A DNA stretch of 64,000 bases from Saccopteryx bilineata (lineage: Eukaryota > Chordata > Mammalia > Chiroptera > Emballonuridae), in assembly GCF_036850765.1 (NCBI RefSeq), contig NC_089490.1, positions 273,310,482 to 273,374,481 of the forward strand, in the 5' to 3' direction. Below, in pieces: positions 43,247 to 56,674 of this stretch. The number at the start of each line of letters is the position of its first letter. Positions within the stretch are counted from its first letter, which is position 1. The notes under the pieces are model-generated. The model searched no databases. It saw nothing but the letters and a program-made list of their open reading frames with translations, and was not told where the DNA came from. A program made the position numbers and the translations under genes.

Positions 43247-46034
43247 CTAAAATATTATATTATTATGTTTCTTTTATTTAAGGTAGCTAATTTGAGAGGA
43301 AGAGAAATACACAGTAGAGTATTTACCATGATTTAGTCTGAATGGTAGTTTCTTCAAGATTAGATGTTCTATCTTTTTATTAAATTTTCTGCATTTTAAA
43401 GTTCAGTAAAATGTCAAGTAATGATGGGAAGCAACCCTACAATCAATCCTGATACAAAGACAAGCAAGGAGTCCACAGGACAATCGCTGCTGCCTTTGCA
43501 GCAGTGTGGATGTAACTCGGCTGGTTACGTGGGGCGGAACGGTGTGATGGAGCAGATGCCGCTGGAAACACAGTGGAGCGTCTGGAGCGGGCTCTGCTCC
43601 CGGCATCTGGCGTTGCTCTCAGTTGCTCTCCCTCACCTTGGAGTCCCACACTGGACAATTTTCACAACACATTTAAAATTGTGCTTTGTTTTTCAGGCCC
43701 TTAAAATGTGGAGAAAATATTTTAAAGAGGTTTTGGAGATCAGGTTCTGAAACTTTAGAACCTGCAGACAATGAAGCGTTCACAGTGGTCTCAAATATCT
43801 TTAGAAATAATTTACCTCTCTTGTCAGTGCTGACTGACAGCTCTAATCAATTCCTACATTTTAAGCAGACTTACATTTCACATGCACTTGCTCTCCTCTC
43901 CTGAGCAGAGTGGAACATCTATTGTCAAATGCATAAAATAACATTAGAAATGCAAACTTGATGTAGCCAATGGTAATGTGTTATTTAAAACTTATGAACC
44001 CAAATGAGGGCTTATTTTCTCCAAATTGAAATTTATAGTTTCATTTTAGAGGGCTAACCTGAATATTGATGGGGCTTAGGCATGCTATTATAAATGGCAC
44101 AGCAAAACCAAGCAGGTGAGTGCTGGGCACTGAGGAGCGATTATGGAAATGCATGGGCCTTATATAAAAATTGCATCCTGTTATTGTACTGATGGCTACA
44201 AACTTAGAGAAGATTTTGTGCAGGAGGGATGCAACACTGGGTCTGTTAGCATTTCATTTGCTTTTAACACCATGTGATTTAAATGCCAAACAAATAAACA
44301 TAAAAGAAATTATTGGTCACTCTTTTCCACATCTTCCAGATCATTAAATAGGTGATAAAAACCAGAAGAGTAATTTTTGAAATTTGATCTCCCCTCTATT
44401 AGTTCAGGACGTGATTGATAGCTTTGTCTGTCACCTCGGCAATATTGTTATAATTTTATACTTTACTGCGGTGGAAATCTAAGTCAGTTCAGCTATAGAA
44501 CATTAAAGGTCAGAGATGCAAATCAAGCAGAGCAAGCTGTCTTCAAGGGCCCTGCGGTCCAGGCTGGGACATGGCTTATAATAATTTAGGAATACCTGAG
44601 TATTTAAAACATTCTAACTCCTATTTGCAGTCTCTATTATGCTTCCGAGCTTGTTCTGGAAGGTGTGTTAACTCTTGGTTCAGTGTTTCCTCTCTGTAGT
44701 TTCTTGTGTTTCTCGGGTTAACCTGGGCGCCAGCATGCTCTTGGTCTTGGCCGAAGGAACGTTAGAATATGCATAACATTCTTGTATCAGTGATCCCTCA
44801 GCCTTCCCCCCACCCCCAGTGGAAGGTGCTGTGTGTGTCCACAGAGCTGCAATGTGAGTCCACACTGGGAAGAGTAGCAGGATGCAATGTGAAATAGGAC
44901 AGAGGAGAGGAGAGAAACTGATGGCAAGCTGGCTGGGGCTCTGGACATGTGTTCTTTCCATGTGATGGTGACAGATTTTCAGAATCAGAAGGAAAATGGC
45001 AAACCCCAATCTCAAGTTCCTTGCATGGAACAGCATGAGGTCAGAGATACAGCCTGGCAGCATCCAGGGAGTTCCTGTCATTAGCCACTGTGGGTATCAC
45101 TGTTTTCAGGTCCCAACCCTGACACATGGGTGGCTTCCTGAATCCCTCCTGAGAAAAATCACTTTCATTGGGATGAAGTAACACAATGGAAGTACAGCCA
45201 GGTAATCACAATTATCATCCTGTCCTATCATGAGGGCTCCCCGTGTCTGCCTGACAAAGTAACAGAGTCCTGTTTCCTCAGTACAGCAGTGTCATGTCTG
45301 AGTTACAGAAACATGCAAGTGCAATAATTAATGGCCTTTGCTTAAGACGATGGCCAAATTGCCGCAAAGACATAAGAGAACTGACACGTGCTTATTAAAT
45401 AATCAAGATGCTTGTCAATTCTGCAGGGGAGACGCCACGGGGGCCTTGGTGATGTGTTGACCAGCTGGACTAGCTACGCATTCACTTGTTTCTTCCTGGG
45501 GAGTCTGGTGGCCAGACTGGTCCCTCGCCCCACTGGCTTCTTTCTTCTCCCGTCAATTCATGTTCTTTGCTTTTCTCTGCTGAACCAAGACCCAACTGCT
45601 ACGTGATATAACAGGGTGTGATTACCTCAGTACAGCATTACACTTACACGTGAGGCTCCAAGCAGTTCAGGAGGGGCTCAGTCTCTCAGCCAGCCTGTGT
45701 CAGCAGAGATCTGTGTCTGGCCTGATCCTCTGTTATGATTTGAGAAACACAAGACGTCAAATAACCATGGCACCAGATTCTACTTCTTTTATGTAAAGAT
45801 CCTTTTCAAGGTCTTACTTTCTTTTCCACCATCTCACAGTATTTTTCTTTAAGTTAATTAATGTTTTCATGTATGAAGATAACCTTGGGAATTTGCAAAT
45901 GTGATACAAGTTAGAACCCTCTGCACTCATTATAGCAAAATAAAAGCTATTTTAAAATTCCTGGAGTTAAACACGCACACATACACACACCTTCACTCAC
46001 AGAGTTAAATTCCAAAAGTTTGTCATAATGCAGA
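43247..46034. other. Single-copy DNA, including a candidate conserved non-coding block at about 43730-44540
   Basis: No gene recognised. The part 43730-44540 has no repeat resemblance and reads like a homeobox-type regulatory block, with repeated aatta/taatg/ttaaa cores, atgcaaat at 44518-44524 region and ccaatgg at 43968-43974. It has none of the decay typical of fossils. This is inference without an alignment. ORFs at 43421-43750 and 44680-45081 are unsupported. Confidence 0.3.
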
Positions 46035-46140
46035 ACTAAAAAGCTATGTGATTTCAGCAAGTTTCTTAACTTTGACATGCCATGATTTTTTTTAGCCATA
46101 AAATGGTTATAAAAATAGCATTTGTTACATTGACTGTTCT
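46035..46140 (+). mobile_element. MIR-like remnant
   Basis: agctatgtgatttcagcaagtttcttaactttgacatgccatgattttttttagccataaaatggttataaaaatagca parallels agctgtgtgaccttgggcaagtcacttaac..ctcagtttcctcatctgtaaaatgggaataataatagta. Confidence 0.65.
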
Positions 46141-46264
46141 ACATAAAAAAAGGAATACTCATGACATTGGTATACATCCTACTTTGTGTTATATTTCTAT
46201 CTTCTATGATTATTAAAATTATAAATATTTGTATTAATATTCTATGAAATTTCCAAAACAAGTC

Positions 46265-46669
46265 ACTAAACAATGAAATATTTATACAATCAGAGAAAGA
46301 CAAACGCCATGTCATTTCACTATATGTGAAATCTAATAGACATACTAAAATAACGAACAAAATAGCAACAGACTCACAGAGACAAAGAACAGACTGACAC
46401 CTGTTAATGGGGAAGGGAGTTGGGGGCCTAGGTGGAAAAGGTGAAGAGATTAAGCAGAAAACAAACGAAACAACAATAATAACAGACACAGACAACAGTA
46501 TGGTGATTGCTGGAGAGAAAGGGGGGATAAACGGGAGGGAAGGAAACTGGACTTGGGGTGGTGAACGCACAGTGCCAGATACAGATGATGTTTCATAGAA
46601 CTGTGCACTGGGAACCTGTATAACTGTATTATCCAGTGCCACTCCAATAAATTCAATAGAAATTAAAAA
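46265..46669 (+). mobile_element. 5'-truncated L1 3' end
   Basis: Plus-strand L1 end. It has the ORF2 terminus-like aatgaaatatttatacaatcagagaaagacaaacgccatg, the 3'UTR gacacctgttaatggggaaggg and cagacaacagtatggtgattg, then ggaaactggacttggggtgg and aactgtgcactgggaacctgtataact. An A-rich end follows at about 46657-46672. The same end structure is seen at 19372 and 35376. The 178-codon minus ORF over it is incidental. Confidence 0.85.
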
Positions 46670-46672
46670 ACA

Positions 46673-49630
46673 CATTTTATTTAATGCAATAAACTTTTTA
46701 GCCAGAATTTCAGCCTATTTTAAAATTGGGAATCACAAAATTTCTTATCCTTACAATTTTTAAGAGTGGATATAATGCTTTCCTTTGGGTCACTATCCTC
46801 CTAGAGTCCCTTTCTGTTGAAAAAGTACAGGTTCCACATCAAATGCATTCAATGTTATTAGCACAAAAGATCTCAATTAAAATCCTTCCAGTAAGTTGTG
46901 TGTTCTTATTTGTTCCATTAAAGCTGTGAGTTTTGTTACAAATTCTTGCTCATCACTTTTATACTTACATGAATCATAAGAAACATTATTTTATACTATA
47001 AAAAAACTGCCTTTATGTGAACAATGGTCAAATAATGGCAATTTCATGTAGGTTAATCTAATATTTAATTTGTGAAATTAATCACTGATACAGTTTTTTT
47101 TATTGATCATCAATATGCCCAAAATTCATATTTTACAGACAGTTTAAAAGTTAGTGTGATCTGAATGAACTGCAAACAATCTACCACATATGCATCATCA
47201 TGGAATAGCTGCTGCGTTTAGAGCTGAATGAAATATTTATGGTGGACCAAATAAAGAAGCAATGTAATGGCAAATTCTTATATCTGGGGACATCGCTGTC
47301 ACTGTGGGCACCAGTGAAATAGCTCTGGCCTAATTTCATCTGACTTTGGATGTGTGCAAATAACAGGGAAATGTGAACTGACTACAGACTGAGAAAATCA
47401 GCAAAGACAGAAAATCATTGCAAATCAGAACCTTATCAATATTTCACTAGGCTAAGACTAAACATCTTATTCTTTCAGAAACGAAAAGCTCTTTCCCTAA
47501 AAACCTTAATACTGAGATTAAAAAGTTTATGACGACACTGTTAAAGATTTAAGTTAGGCCTCAGAATCCACTATTTGGATATCACATAAAATTTAAATAA
47601 GCCTGCCTTAAGTCAGTGTTTTTGGGTAACAGATGTGTTTTTATGATTGATTTAATTGGTAAACCATACTGTTCATGTACTCACCCTTTCCTACACTATA
47701 CTAACAGAGATTTAGCCAGAACCCATTTTTATTAATTCTTACTAGGGTGACCATGACTTAAATTTCACTCAACAATGCCAGGATACTAGGAGAAAAAAAA
47801 GCGTTTTTTTTTCCCTGGCTTGCTTCTATGTCCTTCCTAACATCTCCACTGTGTCAGCTTGAACATTTGTGGATTTTTTTAAATGTATCATTCTCTTAAA
47901 AATAAGACAGGAAAAAAAAAAGACCGTAAGTTCAAATTCTCAAATTTAAATATAGACCCTGAACAGAATGGATTCCAAACGTGATCAGCCTGTGGTTTTC
48001 ACCAAGAAATATATTCAACTGCATAAAGCTTCGGAGATATCATTCTTTGTTCTGTGATAAATTTCCCTTAGATGGAGGCAAATAAACCTAGAAAAATAAA
48101 CCAAAAACACCAATTAAGGTTCAACTTAATACTTCACATAAACTGAGTGTACATTGATAAATTTAGCCATTCACTGCATTTGGAAGGCTTATGTTTTGCT
48201 TTGTCATTTGAGTTTTTGCCTTAAGGAAGAAAAAAAACTACTAATGTTTATGAAAAGAGGAATTCGGCAGAGGAAAATGTCTGAGAAAACTCAGAAGTTT
48301 GTTAAAATTAAAATGTTCTGGGAAGAAAAGGGTGGTCAATTTAGTGCACTTAAAATGTAAAAAAAAAAAAGAGAAAAATTTTAATTACCTATGAGAATGG
48401 ATTGCAAGTGTGTGTGTGCACACACGCACACACAAGAAAATGGCTTGTTTCTCTTAGTCTCAGAGCACGCTAAAATGTCCTCCATTCTAAAAATATACCC
48501 TTTGTCTCAAATGCTATCTACTGGCCAGTTTCTCTCTTGTCACCTCTTCCTATTGAAGCCTCTCCCAGGATGCATTCAGGTTCCCTGTCTCCTCTTCCTC
48601 AGCTCAATTCATTAAACAAACTCACCTGAGCCAACCATTCAGCTGGAATGGCTCAAGCGCACATATTGCCTTCTCTTTCCTCAATTTATTGGGGGTCATG
48701 TTTTGGTCCTTATCTTACTATCAACCCCCCCCTTTTCATGCCTTTTCTTGTTCTCTCCTTTCTGAACTACTCAACCCTTGTGGCTTCTATGTGCTCACAA
48801 TTCTGACCCTTCTGCACCCATGTCTCCATTGCCTGTGGGCTCTCCTTTTCCCATCCTCGGTGGGTGCCCTCATACTATCTGCCTTCCCCTCTGCACACTC
48901 CTCACAGTCCACCTCCATGGTTCCTTCCATCAGGTACAGGCTCATGATTTGTCAGTATACAATTTTAGCCCCATCTTCTCTCTGTAGATTCTGAATTGTA
49001 TATCTACATATATAATGATGAGCATTTTCAGACATTGATTCCATCAGTAAAACATTTCCAAGTTTTTGTACCCATCCTTGTGCCCAGGACCAGTTAAAAC
49101 TTGAAGAGCTCCAAATAAAAACCATGGCATCTTCTTAAAATATTAAGAATTTCAAGGTGGCAATAGTAGAGCAAACCCAAGCATGTGTACACGGTGAACA
49201 TATCCCTGGCCTTTGTGCTGGAGTGACCTTTGATTTAATTTTAAGAAGGAGGAGCTAAGACCTCCCTGATAGAAATCCACATCACAGTCTCTATTACTGA
49301 ATATGCAATCCTTAAATGTTTACACTCTAATGCAGAGTCTACTGTCATAGAAAAGGTACTCAGCTCCCTCACAATCTCTACTCTCCCTTTCTCTTCTTCA
49401 CAGACTAATAACAAGGGTTGACTCAACACATCCTGTCCTGGGAACTGCTTGGCCTGCAGAAGAGCTGTGGGACCCAGAGACTATGCATCAATAGGATCCT
49501 GTCAAGCAAGTGTGGTACTGTATCCTCAGGGTCTTAGATCAAAGAAAATAAAATGTACAGTTAGGGTTTAGTAGAGTTGTTCTATATAAGAATCACTTTA
49601 ACACACAGTATTTAAAACTCTGGTAGAAGC
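46673..49630. other. Single-copy intergenic DNA
   Basis: No gene recognised. A mixed tg/ca alternating purine-pyrimidine palindrome lies at 48408-48434. C/T-rich text at 48480-48980 yields ORFs of 69-101 codons with no domain features. Confidence 0.45.
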
Positions 49631-50340
49631 CTTGAGAGATGGGGCTAGGACAATACTACGTTGGCTTTTGAGAGAAAACAGGGGTTCACATTTACAAAGT
49701 AGAAGTGTCAGAGTTGCCACGGAGAATGCTGCAAGTGGTAAGGGAGAGAGCACAGAGCTCTGTAAAGTGCGCTTACTAGACCTACATGCTGTGGAGGCTG
49801 TGCAGAAGATTCTGTTACTGAAATGTAGAAGAGTATACCTGTGAGAAAAGCATCAGTAATGTTAGTGTTCAGTTTCTGTTGGTTAAAGGCTAGGTCTGAC
49901 CATAGAAGATGTTGTCACAAAACTGGGCCTCCTGCAGTGGTATGGATGGGAGGATCATAAAATGACAGAAGCCAGATGGCAACATCTGATCGACCAAAGC
50001 AAGGATGGTATGATTACTGCAGTAAATGCCAGACTTGGACCTGTGTCAGAGAAGTTTGACCCACAGAGAGTGATGGAGATAGTTAGTGGAACTGCAATCT
50101 CAGGAGCAAAGAAGGTGGGCAGTCAAAAAAGATAATGCTCTGGCTCTCTAATTAAAAGAAATGAAAATGGAAGATCAGGGAGCAGAGCTACTATAATAGA
50201 GAGACAGCGATCCCCAGTCCAGTCTTCAGACATTAATCAGCTTCAGAACTCCAATCGGAAGAAAAGGCCAGGTCCCCATGAGGAAGAAGAAAATGCTGAG
50301 TCTATGGGTCTGGAGAATCAAAGGCTAAAGTGGGAATGAC
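49631..50340 (+). other. Unrecognised single-copy block with coding-like patches
   Basis: The text is purine-rich and less AT-rich than its neighbours. One open stretch is at 49632-49844 (70 codons) and another coding-like stretch is at about 49955-50130, with a stop just after. I do not recognise either translation. It might be an old processed-pseudogene piece or chance. No poly-A end or duplication was seen. Confidence 0.2.
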
Positions 50341-50911
50341 CTTATGCTCTGTCACTGGGGACTCACCTGGAGGTCAGTGCTTCTCCTTTCTATCCTCTAT
50401 ACCTTGGGGATCTATAGGTCTAGGGATCATGGTTTCTAAAGGCAGATATGTCTCATCAAGTACACAGAAATAGTTTCATTGAACCACAGTCAATGGCTGT
50501 CTCTTCTATCACTTCAGATCTGTCACATTGATGAGCCAGCAGGCAAAAGAACTTATACCATCCTGGCACACAGAAGAGATACCCTTTCATATCAGGGGCT
50601 GAGAAATAGGCTTGGCAAAAAGGTGACCCACTGGTACATTTGCTGGTACTCTCTAGCTCTCTTGTCTTTAAGTGGACAAGTACTCAACCATGGCTTAAGA
50701 AGGACAAGTGTCCAGCAGAGGAATTGTTAAGGGTGAGGGGAATCTAGAATGGATATTTCAGGGGCAATTTTGAGGACCTACTGTAGCCTGAGTCCAGTTT
50801 CAATAGCAGTGGCTGTAGGCCATCCTATAACCTTTCTTTTGTAAGTGTCCCCAGGATGTATGACCAGTCAGAATCATGGAGCTACCATTTCCAATGAGAT
50901 GAACTCACTAT

Positions 50912-51207
50912 AAAAGTAAGTGGAGCCTGAGCAGGTGGTGGTACACTGGATAGAGCATTGGACTGGGATTCAGAGGACCCAGGTTCAAAACCCCAAGGTT
51001 GCTTGCTTGAGCTCAAGCTCACTGGCTTGAGCAAGCGGTCACTCATTCTGCTGTAGCCCCCCAGTCAAGGCACATATGAGAAAGCAATCAATGAACAACT
51101 AAGGAGCTGCAAGGAAGAATCGATGCTTCTCATCTCTCTCCCTTCCTGTCTGTCCGTCCCTATATGTCCCTCTCTCTCTGTATTTCTGTCACAGAGAAAA
51201 GCAAGTG
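50912..51207 (+). mobile_element. Long tRNA-headed SINE (plus strand)
   Basis: Element at 50923-51195, flanked by aaaagtaagtg (50912-50922) and aaaagcaagtg (51197-51207). The head is gcctgagcaggtggtggtacactggatagagcattgg, the B box is aggttcaaaacccc, and the body contains aaggcacatatgagaaagcaatcaatgaacaac. The pyrimidine end is cttcctgtctgtccgtcccta. It gives the family's sense-strand order cleanly. Confidence 0.93.
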
Positions 51208-54200
51208 AACACAAGCAGTACAAAGAGTGGACCATAGTGGATGCCAGAGTATACTGCCCAATATTCTCAACAGGGCCAAACCTCCATTCCCTTAGGATTT
51301 CTGTTATTTGATGATGACTCAGCTGAGTCCCTCTCCAGGAACTGCATTCAGCCAAGAGATGTTGCCAAGAACAAAGTTTCTATTCCTACCTGGGACAATG
51401 TAGAAACAATGACAGGTCTATGAAGAAATTCAAAGTAGTGGCCCTCTGTTCCAGCTGGAACAACTCTGAAAAACCATCCTGGTGTCAGTGCGCTTTAGGA
51501 TCAATCAAGGCTCTACTAAATTTGTTTTATAGTTCAAATTTCTTCACTGCTCAGTTTTGCTCCTTTCTCCCCATACACTTCTCATTTCCAAGAGCACTCC
51601 CCAACATACAGTCGAATTCATGTCTCAGTCTTAGAAATTGTTTCTTCAGAGTCTGACTTTTGACATCTCCCTTTATTTCTTCTAGACCAAAAACCACATC
51701 CATGACCCAGCACAAGTGAGCAGGAAATTATGGGTCTTGTACTAGAAGAAAGTTATTAATCAAAAGAATTAGAGATTTCTCCTAATGTGTTTGAGCCAGA
51801 CTTGGGATGCTCTGCAGAGATGGATCTTGAGGTGTTAGATGAGGGTGGTCAGAATGTAAATCTAGGCAGGGAAGGGTTTACTGACATGAGTGCAATCCTC
51901 ATTACCTGCAGTTTAAAAATCTTAACTAAGATATTGAGAAGAATCTTAGTATACATGCTGTCTGTCTTCTTGCCTGAACATATAAATGAATTATGAAAAA
52001 AGTAGAGAAGTAGAAACTGTCTTGCCAGACTGTTGAGGCAAGGGACAGAATGCTCATGACGTGGGACTTGATGGAGATGGGTTTTCATATCAGAGCAAAC
52101 ACAAGACAGCTGCTGGAGGGCTCTCTTTACCTAGATAATGCCTGTTTTGGAGAAGTTCTGTGGAGGCTTTCAGCTATAGTTCTGAAATGTGCATAGGAGA
52201 TACTGATATGGAATAAGGAACTCAATGAGAATGGTAGAATTTCCCAACAGTGGAGCTTAACCATCATTGACAATGTAGACATTGTTCCAATGTAGACCGC
52301 TAGGCATGGTGGCAAGCAGGATGCTTTGACCTAGGAGCGTCAGGAGAGATGCTAATAAAATATAGGAGAATAGAGAATTCCTAGAGGTGAGAAATGTGGA
52401 CAGCCAATCAGGATATTATCTGATTTGTATGAGAGAGAGAAAGAGACAGAGACAGAGAGTTGGTGATCAGCAGGCCAATGTCAACTCTGCATTAAGCCCA
52501 TTCAGAGTTAGTTCAATAGGTCCAGGGACCCATACTGTTCTCTTTCCTGGTGGCCAATAGACTTGGGCCAGATCCTTTCTACTTCATCATAACTGGAGAG
52601 TCATAATGGCATATTGGTGATCCTGCTGTTAGGGAGCACCTACTATGTTGTCAGAGCTTGACCTGTGTTATTATACTTAATAAAATACTCACTATAAACT
52701 TCTGAGAACGACATAGTTATCTTTTTACAGATAACATGTGGTGCCAGAGGTAGCCATCATTAAGTGGAAGACCTGACATCTAAGTTCTTTTTACATATGA
52801 TTCTTAATTAAGAGTTTCAATCAATGTGGGTTTCTATTAGTTTAAAATTGATTTTTTAAGACTACAACTTGTTTATTTAATTTAGATTTTGTGGTTCTAT
52901 TAACAACTCTTTAAAAATTACAGCATCGTTTTGGCAAACATGACATGTATAGTTCATCTTTTACTCTTCCTGTGTGTTATGTGTTTGTAATATCATATTT
53001 TCTCTATATAGAAAAATATTCTAGTCTTTTCTACCAATTTTTCAATTGTCTCAAAGAAATACAATAAAATATATTTGCTTTAAAATTGTAATGAATGAGA
53101 TTTCTTTTTTATTTGCTTTTAACTAATAGAATTGAAAATGGGAGCTTGATGAATGAAACATTTCAGCTGAAAGATAAGCAGAGCAAACACTCCCAGGAGT
53201 GGCCTTGATGAAGGCATTTCATGTTCTGTCCAGCTTACTCTTCTGAACTACCTCATGTAAAACATGCTGTCAAAGGTTAAAAATGGCATATTTTCAAAAC
53301 AAACAAACCAACAAACCTTCTGTGTCCACAGGTAATAGGAAGCAACCAAGACTGCTTTGCCTCCGAAACACTTCTCCTGTTTCCTAAATTGCTGCTCCCT
53401 TTGGAGCCATCTCTGTGTTCTGTGTTGATTCGTTCAGCTTACACTGCCTGCATTTCCCAATGAGGACAGACCTCAGATGGATGCTCTTAATCACACCCTT
53501 GATAGTGATCTAGCCACGTTGGTGAGAAGAGGACGCATGCCTGGGTGCACAACTTTAGAGTGCCGTGAACTGAGATTGAGGGGGTTGATTGTGAGCATGG
53601 CTATTTCTGGGTTGTCTTTCAAAGCTTTCTTTTTTACAAAGTGAATATATAAATAAAACAAGCAAAAAAATAAAAAAAGTCAGCCAGCAGGCAAAGGGGG
53701 AGAAAACCATAGTGGTGTTGAGTTCTGTAATCACAGCAGGGCCGCCTGGGTCCATGGCTAATGTAAGGGTTATGGGATAGCATAATCCCTTCCCTGAGCG
53801 CCTTTACTGCAACCATGATGACTAAATTTCTAGTGTCTTATCACACTGTCACAGGCTGGAACCAGGGAAAGGGGCTCTAAAGAAAACACAGCATGAAAAC
53901 GAGAAAGACGATGATCAGATTACCAGCCCCTGGATCTGTGAGCCGTCCCAATCTGACCAGAGCAGGCTTGATTCCAGATCCATGGGGGACTAAAACCCCC
54001 AGCCTCACCCCTTCATCCCAGCATACCACTATTTTTAAAGAATCCTGACCTCTTTCCAATCACAATGATGTTGTTTTCTTTTTTCTCCCTTGTCTATCCA
54101 TTACAATTCTTCTAGTGAGAGAGTGCAGCACTTCTGGAACTTCCCGGGTGGGGACATCAGATGGATTGAAGGATGGCAGGATGGAAAGCCTCCCTAGAAG

Positions 54201-56062
54201 ATTGAATATCCAAAGAGGTGAAGAGATGGAAACCACACCTCTATGCCACTTCAGGAAGTGTGTGTTTCACATAAGTGTTATTTTTTTTTCTTTTCAGATA
54301 TAGGTAGGGTTTTAAAGACAGAGACCTTCCTCTTACGGCTTCTAAGAACCTGAATCATCACAGTCACACAAAGACCAGACCCAGGTATGTGCCTAATGTC
54401 TTTCTGCTTCTCTGAGGGAAGCATTTTGAAGGAGAAGGATTTATTTTGCTTACTAAGGAAAAAATTGCCTGCTGCCTGTTTCTCATTGTAGTTATACCAA
54501 CAACTGTGGCATTTATTTTCAATAAGATATATGCATCTGAATTACCTTTGATGATCAAGGTCAGTGACAGGCATGGGATGGGAGTAACCTAGAGGGCACG
54601 ATCACTCTTTGAAACGTAACAGGTACCTGCTTTCAGTGTCATGGAGAATCAGGACAAAACATATCCTATCTGCCATGTCTCTAATCCAGATACTGTAGCT
54701 TTGAGCCAATCTTTCATAACGTTGGGGAAGGAGTGAGATGCATCAAGGTAGAGAATGCCCATTTCTTGCTCATCTGCCTTTTACCACAAGATAGATCCAT
54801 CTAAAACAGGCCACTTTAATAAAATGTAGGCATGTACAAGGGCTAGAAAGGCAGGGCTCTGAGAGAAAAATCATGCACTAAATAAGCAAGTTAGCTGAGC
54901 TGCCGAAAGAAACAAGAATTAAAATGATTACAGTGGAGAACCTTGAAATATGAGCGGGGATGCTGAAAATTTATCTCAGAAAAGGTCACCCCATTCTGCA
55001 TAAGAAAAAGATGAATGAAAATGACAGTGATGCTGTGGTATGAGTCTTGGAGGCAGTGTTGTTACGAAAGAGGGATTCTATCAAGAATCAAGAAAGGTTC
55101 TGCTTCAGATATAGGCAAAGATGAGGAATGTCACTGGGAAGCATGAGGAGGCTTTGGCCATGTAAGCCACAAAACAAGGACACACCTGTGCAGGTGAGGA
55201 GGATAAACCTGAATTGGGGCCACTACTTGCTTCTAAAGAATAAAGTTTATCCTGTTGTGCTTTCAAGGTAAGAGGAAAAAACCACTGAGGACTGAACAAA
55301 TGTCTAAAATCCATAAGAAAAGTTGCAAGAGAGAGATGATGAAATGGGTGTAGGACAAGTGAAAATGAAGAATCAAAAAAGGTAACAGAATATATTTTGA
55401 AGTTTTAAGGATCAGATCTTATAGATTATGACGAATTTATCTAGGAACATTCTAGTTTCTCTTAAAGAGCTAGAACCTACTTTAAAGGAAAATGATTCTT
55501 CTCCCAGGAAAATTTTACTTGTATATGAAATTACAACAATTTTAGTGATATGATTCAAATAATATATCTTAAACATTACATTAAATTTGGATGGACTGAT
55601 TCTCACTTACTGTATTAATCACAAACATTGTCCTTGAAATGATGTACAGATTAGTCCTATATAAAGAATAATTTACATGTTGAAATATAAATTATTAGCA
55701 CTTGGTAAAATAGCAAATGTCATGTATCAGATAATTGTCAAACTGATCTACAGAAACTTTAAAAAATTTCATAGTGTGAAACACTTTTTAAAAATGTCAC
55801 CATGACAGAAAACAACAACAAAAAATTAAGTTGGCAGATTTGCCAACCTAGGGAAAAGTTACAGAGCTAGGGGAAAGGAAAAAATAAGAACTATGTAAAT
55901 AGGCAATGTTGGTAAGTGGTACAAAAATATGCTAAGTTCTTTTGCAAAACATAAAATTAAATAAGTAAAAATGAAATTTAAATTAGTAATAAAATGCAGA
56001 ATGTATTACTTTTTGAACAATTGCTTTAAACAACCCATAGTTCAAAGAAGTGTCCATGAATA
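51208..56062. other. Single-copy intergenic DNA
   Basis: No gene recognised over about 4.9 kb. A weak MIR-like phrase lies at 52660-52770 (acttaataaaatactcactataaact...tttttacagataacatg). A short (GA)n run is at 52432-52455. ORFs of 60-96 codons are unsupported. Confidence 0.45.
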
Positions 56063-56077
56063 TTGGCTACCATTATT
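56063..56077. repeat. Target-site duplication, left copy (short L1)
   Basis: ttggctaccattatt, matched with one mismatch by ttggctaccaatatt at 56472-56486. Confidence 0.85.
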
Positions 56078-56471
56078 TTTTATGTATTTTTAATTTAATT
56101 TATTGTGTTTACATAGATTCTAGTGTTGCCCCAATTGCATGTCCCCTCCCCATATTTCCTTCAACATATCTCTTGCCCCCCTCCCAACAGCTCCCTCCCC
56201 CCTTCCCTTCAGGTTTAATTCTGTTCCTCAGTTCACATTGTTCCTTGGATTCCTCAAATGAGTGAGGTTATATGGTATTTTTCTTCTCTGCCTGGCTTAT
56301 TTCATTGAACATAACAGTTTTCAGGTCCATCCATGTTGTTGCAAAAGGTAATATTTCTTTTTCATGGCCCCATAGTATTCCATTATATATATGTACCCTA
56401 GTTTTTTAATCCACTCGTCCACTGACAGATACTTGGGCTGTTTCCCGATTTTCACTATTGTGAACAATGCT
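56078..56471 (-). mobile_element. 5'-truncated L1 (3'UTR plus ORF2 end), 394 bp
   Basis: Minus-strand L1 3' end. From the left it has a T-rich tail complement and the C-rich 3'UTR complement (ccccctcccaacagctccctccccccttccc). It then has the ORF2 terminus (gaggttatatggtatttttcttctctgcctgg, ccatagtattccattatatatatgtacc, tccactcgtccactgacagatacttgggc), stopping abruptly at gaacaatgc. A 15-bp duplication with one mismatch flanks it. This is a standard short target-primed insertion. Confidence 0.92.
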
Positions 56472-56486
56472 TTGGCTACCAATATT
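56472..56486. repeat. Target-site duplication, right copy (short L1)
   Basis: ttggctaccaatatt, 14 of 15 identical to 56063-56077. Confidence 0.85.
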
Positions 56487-56674
56487 AATGATATATCTTG
56501 TGTGTATGTGATGGTATTAAAGAAAACTTTGTAGTATAAGCATAAAGATTGATCTTTCTCTATAGCTGTATTTCCTTGGAACTACAGATTTGAAGAGTTG
56601 TGTGAGAAATATCTGCATGCTATTGGTTTGTCAAGACAAAGTGGTTTGTTTAGCATGTTTGCATTTGTACACAC

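Noticed and set aside
46139..46675. 178-codon minus-strand ORF with hydrophobic stretches
   Set aside because: It is the antisense of a plus-strand L1 3' end. The hydrophobic look comes from the C/T-rich complement of the 3'UTR.
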